Positions 50,232-60,700 of a DNA stretch of 64,000 nt are shown here, piece by piece. The notes under the pieces were generated by a model, which had not been told where the DNA came from, ran no database searches, and saw only the letters and a list, made by a program, of their open reading frames with translations. Every line of letters starts with the position of its first letter. Position 1 is the stretch's first letter. The stretch comes from Pandoraea capi (GTDB lineage Bacteria; Pseudomonadota; Gammaproteobacteria; Burkholderiales; Burkholderiaceae). The stretch covers positions 434,001 through 498,000 of the forward strand of contig NZ_CABPRV010000002.1 in assembly GCF_902459735.1 (NCBI RefSeq), in the 5' to 3' direction. A program made the position numbers and the translations under genes.

Positions 50232-51392
50232 TCACAACGCACCGGCAGGCGTCGCCGCGGTTTGACGCGGCAACAGGCGGCGGGCCGCCGGCGTGCTGAC
50301 ATGCCGGTGCAACGCGCCGCCGAGCAGCGTGCAGACGACCAGCACGGGAAGGTAGACGAGGAACGTCCAGCGCATATCGCCGTTCGCCAGCGAACGATAG
50401 GCCGGCGTGACGGCCAGCACCACAAACATGTGGCTCAGATAGATTTCGTAACTCCATCGCCCCATTTGGGTGAGCCAGCCGAAGCCGCGCGGCACCGCAC
50501 GCGTCGAACCGTGTACCGCCGCCAGCCACAACGCCGCACTCGCGCAGAGCAGCAACATGACGTGGTCGTGCATGAGCGGCCACAAGACATCTCCGTAAAA
50601 AACGACGGCAAGCAGTCCGAGCACACCCAGCGCACCGAGGCCACGGGCAACGGCGCGTGGCAACGTCACACGCTGCATGGCCAGCGCCGTCAACACGCCC
50701 CATGCAATCGCCGCCATGCCAGGGAGATACGCTTTCTCCTGCCATATCTCGTTGCCCTGGAGCGCAGCGCGCGTCCATGGCAGCGACATCGCGAGCGCCA
50801 CGAGCGCCAGCACGCGCCACGGCCCGCGCAGCACCAGACAGAGCAGCGGGAACGCAAGATAGAAACACTCTTCGATGGACAGCGACCACAGCACGTCCCA
50901 TCCGCCGGGCAACCAGTTCGTGCGCCCTTCGTACCAGTTCAGCGTCATGGTCAGCGCTGCGGCCAGCGCGCCGGGCAGCGATTGCCCCGGCTTGTTGATG
51001 ACGAAGGTCGGCACGTCCAGCAGATGCATGACCGACAGCACTGCCAGCAACAACAGCAATAGCGGGAAGATGCGCACGGCGCGCAACGCGTAGAAATGAC
51101 GCCAGCGCATGGCGTCGAGCGAACCGTAGCGCTCAAGCGACCGGCGCGTAATCACGAAACCAGAGATGACAAAAAACACGAACACGGCTTCGTAACCGTT
51201 GAAACTGATGCCCTTGACGATGCGTTCGGGCAGCACGTCGCCCAGCAGACTCGGGCCGAGCGGCAGACGGAACTTGAGCGCGAGGTGGTGAACGACCACG
51301 AAGAGAATGGACAGGCCGCGCAAGAGGTCGATGCCGTCGTTGCGCGCGCGCCGGTGCGCCGCGTGGGGCGCCTGCGCCGAGGGAAAAACCAT
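50232..51392 (-). CDS. Acyltransferase-3 family membrane protein (OafA/YrhL-like)
   Basis: 386-aa inner-membrane acyltransferase with about ten helices. Starts with DGIDLLRGLSILFVVVHHLALKFRLPLG (the catalytic His is in VVHH), continues FNGYEAVFVFFVISGFVITRRSLERYGSLD... FYALRAVRIFPLL, and SLSIEECFYLAFPLL, all family marks. These proteins O-acetylate surface sugars, peptidoglycan or antibiotics. ATG 51392 has GGAG 6 bp upstream; the frame to 51584 is unsupported. No glycosyltransferase neighbours, so the acceptor is unknown. Confidence 0.9.
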   Translation of the reverse strand: MVFPSAQAPHAAHRRARNDGIDLLRGLSILFVVVHHLALKFRLPLGPSLLGDVLPERIVKGISFNGYEAVFVFFVISGFVITRRSLERYGSLDAMRWRHFYALRAVRIFPLLLLLLAVLSVMHLLDVPTFVINKPGQSLPGALAAALTMTLNWYEGRTNWLPGGWDVLWSLSIEECFYLAFPLLCLVLRGPWRVLALVALAMSLPWTRAALQGNEIWQEKAYLPGMAAIAWGVLTALAMQRVTLPRAVARGLGALGVLGLLAVVFYGDVLWPLMHDHVMLLLCASAALWLAAVHGSTRAVPRGFGWLTQMGRWSYEIYLSHMFVVLAVTPAYRSLANGDMRWTFLVYLPVLVVCTLLGGALHRHVSTPAARRLLPRQTAATPAGAL

Positions 51393-51649
51393 GAAGACTC
51401 CGGGAATGGTGCGCGGGGGGTCACACCGCAGACATCGTACTATGTGGAGGCGCCGACAGCACCCCATCGAATTCGACGGGTCACGCGCCAACGGAAAATC
51501 ATGGCGGCCGTCGCGAACGATCGGGGCAACGGGTTGTCCGACGCCCTGAGTCCGCGCCGTCATATGACAATTTGTGCCTGTCACGATGGCGCGCGTAAGA
51601 TATCGCTTTCGCCCGACGCCTTCTGCTGTCGGGCCGTCTTCTGGCAGTC

Positions 51650-52330
51650 ATGTCTAACTTCTGGATCACCATTACCAATTTCGGCAGCGCCGCCGTCACG
51701 GTGCCGCTGGCCATCGCCCTCACCCTCTGGTTGCTTTCCGCACGCGCATGGCATGCCGCGTTCGCGTGGGTCGCGCTGTTCGGCGCCGGCTCGTTCGTCG
51801 TGGCGGTCTCCAAGGTCATGTTCCTCGGCTGGGGACTTGGGGTGCGCGAGATTGACTTTACGGGCGTGAGCGGCCATACGATGTTTGCCGCTACCGTCTA
51901 CCCGGTCATTGCATGGTTGTTACTGCGCAATCTGGCATGGCCCTGGCGCGTGCTGGGCACCGTGGCGGCTGCCGCCGGCAGCGTCGCCGTGGGCGTCTCG
52001 CGCGTGGCCCTGTCGGCGCATTCGGTGTCGGAATCGATTGCCGGCTGCATCGTCGGGTTCTCGGTGTGCGCGGCGTTCGCATGGGTCACGCGCGGTGACG
52101 ATGCGCCCAACCTGAAAACATTGCCGATGGCGGCAAGCCTGTTCGTGCTCGTGATGTGGCTGCACGGCGAGCGCGTACCGACACAGCGCTGGATCACGGA
52201 AATCGCCCTCATGATGTCGGGCCGCGATCAGCCGTTCAAACGTTATAGCTGGCAGGCGCGCAAACCGGCGCCGATGCCGGTACTGCCGGTATTCCCCTCG
52301 TCGACCGGAACCCCCGCGCCCGCGCACTGA
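51650..52330 (+). CDS. PAP2-family phosphatase, membrane-bound
   Basis: 226 aa, about six membrane helices. Second and third phosphatase motifs are visible: SGHTMFA (residues about 74-80) and SRVALSAHSVSE (SR-x5-H-x3-E type), the first (K-x6-RP) is replaced by KVMFLGWGLGVREID. Such enzymes dephosphorylate undecaprenyl or phosphatidyl phosphates on the periplasmic face. C-terminal Pro-rich tail. Divergent from the acyltransferase, so a joint role in envelope lipid metabolism is possible. Confidence 0.85.
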   Translation: MSNFWITITNFGSAAVTVPLAIALTLWLLSARAWHAAFAWVALFGAGSFVVAVSKVMFLGWGLGVREIDFTGVSGHTMFAATVYPVIAWLLLRNLAWPWRVLGTVAAAAGSVAVGVSRVALSAHSVSESIAGCIVGFSVCAAFAWVTRGDDAPNLKTLPMAASLFVLVMWLHGERVPTQRWITEIALMMSGRDQPFKRYSWQARKPAPMPVLPVFPSSTGTPAPAH

Positions 52331-52475
52331 CGCGGCAAGCCGGGACAAGACAACAGCGCGCAACCGGTCACGGCCGATCGCGCGCAACTTGTCGCAGATC
52401 AGAACAGTCATACGTGGCGTGCGTTATATTCACCGAAACGCCCGACCCACGTCGAGCGATCGAACGGAGTTCGCC

Positions 52476-54449
52476 ATGCCTGCTCGCAGTGACAAGACGT
52501 CCCGCTCCTTTTCAACGCGACCCGCCAAATCCGGCGCAACGTCGCAGTCACCACCGCCCCTCACCTCTGCCCCCGCCTCGCGGTCTCGCGGCACACCGAA
52601 AACCACCCGTCCGCCGACGCGGCGCGCCACCCCTCACGGCGTAACGCCCCCCGATGCTGCTGCCACGACGCCAGCGCCCAATCCGGTATCGAGCCAGCCG
52701 TCCACACCACATGCCTCGCCATCGACCTCGTTCACCGATCATCTCGATCGGGCCGCAATGGCGACGACCGCCCGTTTCACCGGCAACGTCTCCCCAGCCG
52801 CTGTCGCGCTCGCATGGGCGGATTGGGCCATTCATGCCGCGACCGCACCCGGTCATCAGTTGAACGTCTTCAAGGCGTTCGCCGCCATCGACAAGCCGGG
52901 CACAGCGCAGACAACCGACGCCAGCCCGCCCCCCGGGATGGATCGACGCTTTCGCGATCCGTCATGGGATCAGCCGCCCTTCTCGTGGCTGCGCGAGCGA
53001 TTCTTGCGCACGCAACACTTCGTCGACGAAATGACGGGCGAGATCCCCGGGGTCGATCCGCATCACCGTGACGTGGTGCGCTTCATGGCGCGCCAAGCGC
53101 TCGACGTCTTCTCGCCGAGCAATCAGTGGTGGGCAAATCCCGAAGTGCTTTGCGCCATTCGCGAGACGCAGGGCCAGAACCTCGTGCAAGGCGTACAACG
53201 CTGGTGGTCGGACCTGAAGGACATGGCGGCCGGCAACGCGCCCGGTGCCGGCCCCGAGGCGTGCCGGGCGTTCCGCGTCGGTCACGAGATTGCCGCGACA
53301 CCGGGCAAAGTCGTCTATCGCAACGCCTATTTCGAGCTACTGCAATACGCGCCGACGCAGGCGCAAACGTGGCGCGAGCCGGTGCTGATCGTGCCCTCCT
53401 GGCTGCTGAAGTACTACATTCTCGATCTGCAAGCGCAACACTCGCTCGTGCGCTATCTGGTCTCGCAGGGCCATAGCGTCTTCATGATCTCGTGGCATAA
53501 CCCCGGGCCGCAGGATCGCGACCGGGGGCTCGACGACTATCTCGAATCGGGTTTGCTGAGCGCGCTGCGCGAGGTCCGGCGTCTGACGGGCAACGTGCCG
53601 GTGCATGCGTGCGGCTATTGCCTCGGTGGCACATTGCTCGCCATCGCGGCCGCGACGCTCGCGCGTCGAAACGGGACCCAGCGCGGACGTCAGACAGGAG
53701 ACGACGCAAACGCGCTCGCCAGCGTCACACTGCTGGCCGCGCAGACGGACTTCAGCGAGCCGGGCGAACTCGGCCTGTTCATCGACGCCAGTCAGGTCGC
53801 GTATCTCGAAGCGATGATGTGGCGTCAAGGCTTCATCAGCGGCGAACAGCTCGCAGGCACGTTCCAGTTACTCAATTCGCGTGACCTGATCTGGTCACGG
53901 CTCATGCGCGACTATCTGCTCGGCACCCCGGCGCAGACCACCGATTTCACTGTCTGGAATGCGGATACGACGCGCATTCCAGCGCGATTACACAGCCAAT
54001 GTCTGCGCGAGCTTTATCTGAACAATGCGCTGGCCACGGGCACGCTGAAGGTCGGCGGGCAACCGGTCGCGCTATCGGATATCCTCGTGCCGATGTTCGT
54101 CGTAGCGACCGAGCGCGACCATATCTCGCCCTGGCGCTCCGTCTACAAGATGCATCGGCTCTACAACGGAGATCTGACATTCGCTCTCGTCTCGGGCGGT
54201 CACAACGTGGGCGTGGTGTGTGAGCCGGGACATGCGCGCAGTCATCACCGGGTGGCCACACGCGTGGCGGGCTCGGCGTATCGCGATCCGGATGCATGGT
54301 TTGGCGCCACACCGGCCATGCAAAGTTCATGGTGGCCGGCCTGGCAGGCGTGGCTGCTGGCGCAGAGCAGCGGCAAATCCATTGCCGCGCCCTGGCCGCC
54401 TGAGAAGGCGCTACACGACGCGCCGGGGACTTACGTGCTGGAGCGATGA
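52476..54449 (+). CDS. phaC: Poly(3-hydroxyalkanoate) synthase (class I-like)
   Basis: 657-aa enzyme that polymerises 3-hydroxyacyl-CoA to PHA granules. N-terminal 90 residues are Ser/Thr/Pro-rich and low-complexity; the synthase starts at about residue 95 (FTDHLDRAAMATTARFTGNVSP... WADWAIHAATAPGHQ). Lipase-like box G-Y-C382-L-G-G, catalytic D548 (VATERDHISPW) and H576 (VSGGHNVGVV); D-H spacing of 28 equals that of the Cupriavidus enzyme. ATG 52476 has GGAG 7 bp upstream; an earlier frame to 52389 is unlikely. Longer than the usual ~590 aa because of the N-terminus. Convergent with the phasin gene (19-bp overlap). Confidence 0.95.
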   Translation: MPARSDKTSRSFSTRPAKSGATSQSPPPLTSAPASRSRGTPKTTRPPTRRATPHGVTPPDAAATTPAPNPVSSQPSTPHASPSTSFTDHLDRAAMATTARFTGNVSPAAVALAWADWAIHAATAPGHQLNVFKAFAAIDKPGTAQTTDASPPPGMDRRFRDPSWDQPPFSWLRERFLRTQHFVDEMTGEIPGVDPHHRDVVRFMARQALDVFSPSNQWWANPEVLCAIRETQGQNLVQGVQRWWSDLKDMAAGNAPGAGPEACRAFRVGHEIAATPGKVVYRNAYFELLQYAPTQAQTWREPVLIVPSWLLKYYILDLQAQHSLVRYLVSQGHSVFMISWHNPGPQDRDRGLDDYLESGLLSALREVRRLTGNVPVHACGYCLGGTLLAIAAATLARRNGTQRGRQTGDDANALASVTLLAAQTDFSEPGELGLFIDASQVAYLEAMMWRQGFISGEQLAGTFQLLNSRDLIWSRLMRDYLLGTPAQTTDFTVWNADTTRIPARLHSQCLRELYLNNALATGTLKVGGQPVALSDILVPMFVVATERDHISPWRSVYKMHRLYNGDLTFALVSGGHNVGVVCEPGHARSHHRVATRVAGSAYRDPDAWFGATPAMQSSWWPAWQAWLLAQSSGKSIAAPWPPEKALHDAPGTYVLER

Positions 54450-55030
54450 GCGTGGCTGCCGCCGCGCTTGGGCGGCACACGTCCATTGAGCGGCGACTGC
54501 TGCGCAGCGTTCGAGACAGCGGCCTCGGTCGCCTGAGCGGCCTCCGTGGACATACGACGCCACGCGTCCATCGTGCCCTGCGTGGCCTCGTTAAATGCCT
54601 GGAACCACTTCTGCAACGGCGCTTCGGCCGCTTGCGTGGCAGCGCCCGCTGCGGTGCCGGCACCGATCAGGTCGGGCAACGTCATCGCCCCGGCCATGCC
54701 GTGCTGAAGTTCTTCGCCCGTCTTGCGGCAATGCTCGGCCCAGAGCAACTGGTTGTTCGCGCAGACCGCGAGCCATTCGCGCCAGAACTCGTTTTGCTGC
54801 GCCAACTGCCCATTGAGCAATTGCAGATGGGCGGTCACCAGACCATTGAAGTCCTTCGCGCCGCCAAGCGACTTGGCCGCTTCGGAATGCGCCTTGAGCA
54901 GTTCGGTATCGCGTTCGACTTGCAGTTGGTGCGTGCGTTGCGCGGCTTCCAGCAAAATTCCATAGGCGCCCAGTGCGCTGGCGGTACCGAGCTTGACCAA
55001 CGCCAGTGCCGGGTTCGTTTCCTTTGACAT
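54431..55030 (-). CDS. Phasin-family granule protein
   Basis: 199 aa. Amphipathic helical protein (NPALALVKLGTASALGAYGILLEAAQRTHQLQVERDTELLKAHSEAAKSLGGAKDFNGLVTAHLQLLNGQLAQQNEFWREWL) of the phasin type that coats PHB granules, with a Gly/Lys/His-rich tail. AGGAG precedes ATG 55030. It follows phaB by 41 bp on the same strand and overlaps phaC by 19 bp at the 3' ends. Confidence 0.88.
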   Translation of the reverse strand: MSKETNPALALVKLGTASALGAYGILLEAAQRTHQLQVERDTELLKAHSEAAKSLGGAKDFNGLVTAHLQLLNGQLAQQNEFWREWLAVCANNQLLWAEHCRKTGEELQHGMAGAMTLPDLIGAGTAAGAATQAAEAPLQKWFQAFNEATQGTMDAWRRMSTEAAQATEAAVSNAAQQSPLNGRVPPKRGGSHAHRSST

Positions 55031-55071
55031 CGTGACTCTCCTAAGTAAGTAGTTAGCTGCGTCGCTACGCG

Positions 55072-55815
55072 TCACTCCATATGCATGCCGCCGTTGATGG
55101 CGAGGTTGCTGCCGGTGATGAAACCTGCGTCGTCGGACACGAGGAAGGCGATGAGCGCCGCGACCTCGTCGGGGCGCCCCAGACGTCCGACCGGAATCTG
55201 CGGAAGAATGCGCGATTCGAGCACTTCCTGTGGCACGGCCGTGACCATCTTCGTGGCGAGATACCCCGGAGAAATGGTGTTGACGGTCACGCCGGATTTG
55301 GCGACTTCGAGCGCCAGCGCCTTGGTGAAGCCGTGCATCCCGGCTTTCGCCGCCGCGTAGTTGGCTTGACCGAACGCCCCGCGACTGCCGTTGACCGACG
55401 AGACATTGACGATGCGCCCCCAGCCGCGCGCGACCATGCCGCCGAAAATGGGCCGCGTCATGTTGAAAACGCTATCCAGATCCGTACGCAATACCGACTG
55501 CCAGTCCTCGGCCGTCATCTTGCGCATGGTGGCGTCGCGCGTGATCCCCGCGTTATTGATGAGAATGTCCACCGGACCGCTGTCCGATTCGACGGCTTTC
55601 GCACAAGCCTCGCATGACGCGAAGTCGGCAACGTCGACACGATAGGCCGCGAACTCCCGGCCCGTCGCGCGCATGCGCTCGACCCAGCCTTCGCAATCGT
55701 GATTGTTGGGAGAACAGGTGACCGCGACGCGGTACCCGGCATCAGCAAGACGCAGGCTGATCGCTTCGCCCAAACCGCCCATGCCTCCTGTAACCAATGC
55801 TGTTCGTTTTGTCAT
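55072..55815 (-). CDS. phaB: Acetoacetyl-CoA reductase (SDR)
   Basis: 247-aa NADPH-dependent short-chain dehydrogenase that makes (R)-3-hydroxybutyryl-CoA for PHB. TGGMGGLGEAIS (cofactor), NNAGITRD, Ser/Tyr/Lys triad in VNVSSVNGSRGAFGQANYAAAKAGMHGFTKALALE, and the typical PhaB end PVGRLGRPDEVAALIAFLVSDDAGFITGSNLAINGGMHM. FabG is the main alternative; the context with phaC and phasin favours PhaB. Short gap to the phasin gene suggests an operon. A phaA thiolase gene is not in the window. Confidence 0.92.
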   Translation of the reverse strand: MTKRTALVTGGMGGLGEAISLRLADAGYRVAVTCSPNNHDCEGWVERMRATGREFAAYRVDVADFASCEACAKAVESDSGPVDILINNAGITRDATMRKMTAEDWQSVLRTDLDSVFNMTRPIFGGMVARGWGRIVNVSSVNGSRGAFGQANYAAAKAGMHGFTKALALEVAKSGVTVNTISPGYLATKMVTAVPQEVLESRILPQIPVGRLGRPDEVAALIAFLVSDDAGFITGSNLAINGGMHME

Positions 55816-56311
55816 GGCTATCCGTCTCTGGTGAGAGTCAGTCGTTAAACTTCGGATACATCCAGCATAGTCGCGAACGGCCGACTTGCTGTGGCAATCG
55901 ACATCCCCGCATGTCCTTCGCTTGACCTCAGTCAAGCCGTAGCGCCGACGTTGCACTGTCTGCACCAAAAAGCCCGCCGCCGGCATCGATGTTCTGCGCC
56001 GCTCGCGTCGTGAACTGCCGGGTGTCTTCGCTACGATGTCGCCAGTCGTTGCAACTGGCCCGAGTGCGACTCGATGCGCGTGACAACGTTCCTCGGTTGT
56101 GACAATTTGTCCCGGTGAACAGCCATTCCGTGAGGCATTCGTCGACGTCCAATCGTCATATTGTTCATTGCATGCAATCTGACGTGATATTCATGTCGAG
56201 CGATCCGCTCACCCGTGCTCGCGAAAACGCGCGAGAACGTGACAGGCATCGTACTCCAAAATAATTTGTTGGTTGGCGATTCGCCCCCTGTCGACAACAA
56301 TCCAATGACCC

Positions 56312-56333
56312 GCCCCTATCGATAGTCATAGGG
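56312..56333. promoter_or_regulatory. Inverted repeat CCCCTAT-N8-ATAGGGG upstream of the efflux promoter
   Basis: Perfect 7-bp arms centred about 38 bp upstream of the -35 box at 56360. Possible operator for the TetR protein of the same operon or for another regulator; alternatively a hairpin. Confidence 0.4.
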
Positions 56334-56359
56334 GGGTCCAACGAACGTCGTTCACCCCG

Positions 56360-56388
56360 TTGCAGGGCGTGGGCAATCCATATATCAT
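56360..56388 (+). promoter_or_regulatory. Probable sigma-70 promoter of the RND efflux operon
   Basis: TTGCAG (56360-56365), 17-bp spacer, TATCAT (56383-56388). A palindrome GAACG-T-CGTTC at 56343-56353 abuts the -35 box, a plausible TetR site. Confidence 0.5.
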
Positions 56389-56534
56389 CGCCCGTAGATT
56401 TTTCCCGGATCACGCCGCTTTTGCTGACCGTCGCCTTGTCGCGCGCCAGCGCCCGCGTGGGAAATCCGGTTGTCACAAGCGTCGCAACTCGTTGTTTTTC
56501 CTACCGGATTCCTCATTTTGTGGGTCACGAGCGC

Positions 56535-57752
56535 ATGATGTCCTTTCTGCCCGCCGTATTGTCAGACACCGCTGCGCGCCGCCGGCTTGCGCTGACGGTC
56601 GCTACCACCGCCATTGCGGCCGCCACCCTGGCCGCCTGTTCGCGCAAAGCGCCGCCGGAGCCGCCGCCGCGACCGGTCGTTGCGGTCGCCGCTCAGGTCG
56701 CCGAGCAAACCCCCATCGCGTCGTTGCCCGCACAGATCGAAGCGCGTTACACCACGCCGCTGTCGTTCCGCGTGGCCGGCAAGATCGTCGATCGCTCGGT
56801 ACGTCTGGGCGATGCCGTCAAGGCGGGTCAGGTCGTCGCGAGGCTCGATCCGGCCGACCTCGCCAAGAGTGCCGCCAGTGCCAGTGCGCAACTCGACGCG
56901 GCGCAGCACCAGCTCGAATATGCAACGCAGACCGTGACGCGCGACCGCGCGCAGGCCCGCGAAAACCTGATTGCACCGGCGCAACTCGAACAATCCGAAA
57001 ATGCTTACGCCAGCGCGCTGGCCCAGCGCAATCAGGCGAGTCAGCAAGCCGCGCTGGCTGGCAATCAACTGAGCTACGGCAATCTGAAGGCGGACCGCGA
57101 CGGTGTCATTACTGCCGAGCAGGCCGATACCGGGCAGAACGTCAGCGCCGGACAACCCGTCTATCAACTGGCATGGACGGGCGACGTCGACGTTATCGCC
57201 GACGTGCCCGAAGTCGCGCTCGGCGCGTTCCGCATCGGGCAGACGGCGAGCGTCTCCCTGCCCGCCATTCCGGGCAAGACCTGGCAAGCGCGCGTGCGTG
57301 AAATCTCGCCGGCGGCCGATCCGATGAGCCGCACCTACCGCGCAAAGCTCTCCCTGCTCTCGCCAGGACCGGACGTGAAGCTCGGTATGACGGCCAACGT
57401 GGCCTTCGCACAGCCGCTCACGGCCCCGGTCGCGACGGCGGCAGCGGGAGCATCGGCACCGGCGGCGGCATCCGCGCCGTCAGCAGGCGCCGCTGCCGAC
57501 GCTCACCCGATCACCCTGCCGTCCACCGCACTCTTCCATCAAGGCAATCAACCCGCCGTGTGGGTCGTCAAGCAAGACGACACGCTCGTGCTGCGACGCG
57601 TAACGATCGTGCGCTACGGCGAGCGCACCGTGACGGTTGCGGGCGGCATTCAGCCCGGCGAGCGCATCGTCTGGCAAGGCGTTCACACGGTCACCGCCGG
57701 TGAGAAAGTGCGCGTGATCGCGCCGCTGCATCCGGAGGACTTCGCGTCATGA
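56535..57752 (+). CDS. RND efflux periplasmic adaptor lipoprotein
   Basis: 405 aa membrane-fusion protein. Lipoprotein signal with lipobox LAAC, Pro-rich stretch, lipoyl-hairpin (LSFRVAGKIVDRSVRLGDAVKAGQVVARLD, later GNLKADRDGVITAEQADTGQNVSAGQPVYQLA), alpha-helical hairpin (ASASAQLDAAQHQLEYATQTVTRDRAQARENLIAPAQLEQSENAYASALAQRNQA) and beta-barrel/membrane-proximal parts, with an Ala/Pro insert near residue 310. It links the pump to the outer-membrane channel. Start ATG 56535 (or 56538). ATGA overlap with the pump gene. Confidence 0.92.
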   Translation: MMSFLPAVLSDTAARRRLALTVATTAIAAATLAACSRKAPPEPPPRPVVAVAAQVAEQTPIASLPAQIEARYTTPLSFRVAGKIVDRSVRLGDAVKAGQVVARLDPADLAKSAASASAQLDAAQHQLEYATQTVTRDRAQARENLIAPAQLEQSENAYASALAQRNQASQQAALAGNQLSYGNLKADRDGVITAEQADTGQNVSAGQPVYQLAWTGDVDVIADVPEVALGAFRIGQTASVSLPAIPGKTWQARVREISPAADPMSRTYRAKLSLLSPGPDVKLGMTANVAFAQPLTAPVATAAAGASAPAAASAPSAGAAADAHPITLPSTALFHQGNQPAVWVVKQDDTLVLRRVTIVRYGERTVTVAGGIQPGERIVWQGVHTVTAGEKVRVIAPLHPEDFAS

Positions 57753-60700
57753 GCACGCTCGACGGGAAACCGCCCGCGCCCCACGATCCGCAAGCCGCAC
57801 CGAGCGACGAACCGAAGGATTACAGCCACGAAGAGGGACGCTTCAACCTCTCCGCGTGGGCCTTGCGCCATCGCTCGCTGATGATCTTCCTGATCGCGAT
57901 GGCGACGATCTTCGGCATTCTGGCTTACTCGCGTCTCGCCCAATCGGAAGACCCGCCCTTCACGTTCCGCGTGATGGTGATCCGCACGTTCTGGCCGGGC
58001 GCCACGGCCAAGCAGGTGCAGGAACAGGTCACCGACCGCATCGCACGCAAGCTTCAGGAAATGCCCAGCATCGACTTCCAGCGCAGCTATTCGCGCCCGG
58101 GCGAGTCGCTGCTGTTCTTCTCGATGAAGGACTCCGCGCCCGCGAGCGAAGTGCCCGAGGAGTGGTATCAGGTGCGCAAGAAGGTCGGCGACATTGCCTA
58201 CACGCTGCCGCCCGGCGTTCAGGGCCCCTTCTTCAACGACGAGTTCGGCGACGTCTACACGCACATCTTCACCCTCGAAGGCGACGGCTTCGGCCCTGCC
58301 CAGTTGCGCGACTACGCCGACGCCCTACGCACCGTGCTGCTGCGCGTGCCGGGTGTGGCGAAGGTCGATTACTTCGGCGATCAGGATCAACGTATCTACG
58401 TCGAGATCAGCAACACGCAGCTCACGCGGCTGGGCATCTCCCCGAACCAGATCGCGCAGGCTGTGAACGGCCAGAACGCCGTCTCGCCGGCGGGCACCAT
58501 CGAAGCGCCGAACGATCGTGTCGTGGTGCGTCCGAGCGGCCAGTTCCGCAATGTCGACGAACTCGCCGACACGCTCATCCGGGTGAACAACCGCACGTTC
58601 CGTCTGGGCGACATCGCCACGATCAAGCGCGGCTATGTCGATCCGCCCGTCTCGGAAATGCGCTTCGGCGGCAAGCCCGTGCTCGGCATCGGCATCACCA
58701 TGCAAAAGGGGCAGGACGTCGTTCACCTCGGCAAGGCGCTCGAGAGCACGATGGGCAACCTGCGCGCGCAACTGCCTGCCGGGCTAAAGCTCACCGAAGT
58801 CGCGAGCATGTCGCAGTCCGTGTCGCACTCGGTCGACGACTTCCTCGAAGCCGTGGCCGAGGCCGTGGCCATCGTGCTCGTCGTGAGTCTCGTCTCGCTG
58901 GGATTCCGCACCGGCATGGTCGTGGTGATTTCGATTCCGGTGGTGCTCGCCGTCACGTCGCTGTTCATGTACATCTTCGACATCGGGCTGCACAAGGTCT
59001 CGCTCGGCACGCTGATTCTGGCGCTCGGTCTGCTGGTGGACGATGCGATCATCGCCGTCGAAATGATGGCCGTGAAGCTCGCGCAAGGCTGGAACCGCAA
59101 GCGTGCCGCCGCCTTCGCCTACACCAGCACGGCGTTTCCGATGCTCACCGGCACGCTCGTCACCGTCTCCGGCTTCCTGCCGATCGCGCTGGCGAAATCG
59201 AGCACCGGCGAATACACGCGCTCGATCTTCGAAGTCTCGGCCATCGCATTGCTGGCGTCTTGGCTCGCAGCGGTCGTGCTCATTCCGTTGCTCGGCTACA
59301 AGCTGCTGCCGGAGCGTCCGCGCGAAGCGCATCATGGCGACGATCACGAGCACGAGGTCTACGACACCAGGTTCTACAACCGCCTGCGCGGCTGGCTGAC
59401 GTGGTGCATCGAGCGCAAGATCATCGTGCTCGCCATTACCGTCGTGCTGTTCCTCATCGCCATGGCCGGGTTCTCGCTCGTGCCGCAGCAGTTCTTCCCC
59501 AGCTCCGACCGTCCTGAGTTGATGGTGGACCTGCGCTTGCAGGAAGGCGCGTCGTATCAGGCGACGTTGCGCGAAACGCAGCGCCTCGAAAAACTGCTCG
59601 AAGGCCGTAAGGAAATCGACCACACGGTGAGCTTTGTCGGCACTGGCGCACCGCGCTTCTATCTGCCGCTCGACCAGCAACTGCCGACGCCTAACTTTGC
59701 GCAGCTCGTGATTACCGCCAAGTCGGTGGAAGAACGCGAAGCACTGGCGCAGTGGCTCGAACCGAAGCTGCGCGAGGCCATGCCCGGCGTGCGCACGCGT
59801 TTGTCGCGTCTGGAAAACGGACCGCCGGTCGGCTTCCCCGTGCAGTTCCGCGTGAGCGGCGACGACATCGGCACCGTGCGCAAGATCTCCGAGCAGGTGG
59901 CGGACGTGATGCGCAACAACGGTGACACGGTGGATGTGCAATTCGACTGGGACGAGCCCTCGCAGCGCTCGGTGCGCTTCGAAGTCGATCAGCAGAAGGC
60001 GCGTGCGCTGGGCGTGAGTTCGACGGACATTGCGAACTTCATTGCCATGACGCTCACGGGGTACGACATCAGCCAGTATCGCGAGCGCGACAAGCTCATC
60101 TCGATCACGCTGCGCTCGCCCAAGGCTGAGCGTGTCGATCCGGCCAGGCTGGCCACGCTCGCCATGCCCACGCCGAACGGCCCGGTGCCGCTCGCCACGC
60201 TCGGACGCGTGGTCGACGAACTGGAATACGGCGTGATCTGGGAACGTGACCGTCAGCCGACGATCACCGTGCGCTCTGACGTCCGCGCAGGCAAACAAGG
60301 CATCGATGTGACCGAAGCCGTCTACAAAAAGCTCAGCGACATTCGCCGCGCGCTGCCTGTCGGTTATCGCATCGAGATCGGCGGCTCCGTCGAGGAGTCG
60401 GGCAAGGGTCAGGCGTCGATCAACGCGCAAATGCCGATCATGATCATCGCCGTGCTCACGCTGCTCATGATCCAGTTGCAGAGCTTCGCGCGCACCATGC
60501 TGGTGGTGCTCACCGCACCGCTGGGCATGATCGGGGTCGTGGCGACGCTGCTGCTGTTCGGCAAGCCATTTGGTTTCGTGGCGATGCTCGGGGTGATCGC
60601 GATGTTCGGGATCATCATGCGTAACTCGGTGATTCTCGTGGATCAGATCGAGCAGGACGTCGCGGCCGGGCATCCACGCTTCGACGCCATCGTGAGCGCC

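Larger units (their letters stand above)
55816..56534. other. 719-bp divergent gap between phaB and the RND operon
   Basis: No protein gene is supported here. It is less GC-rich than its surroundings in the middle (about 56130-56290). Features seen: perfect palindrome ATTGCATGCAAT at 56167-56178; inverted repeat CCCCTAT-N8-ATAGGGG at 56312-56333, extended by GACCC...GGGTC-like flanks; short palindrome GAACG-T-CGTTC at 56343-56353; and a promoter for the efflux operon at 56360-56388. The RND operon ATG lies about 140 bp after that promoter. Confidence 0.6.
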
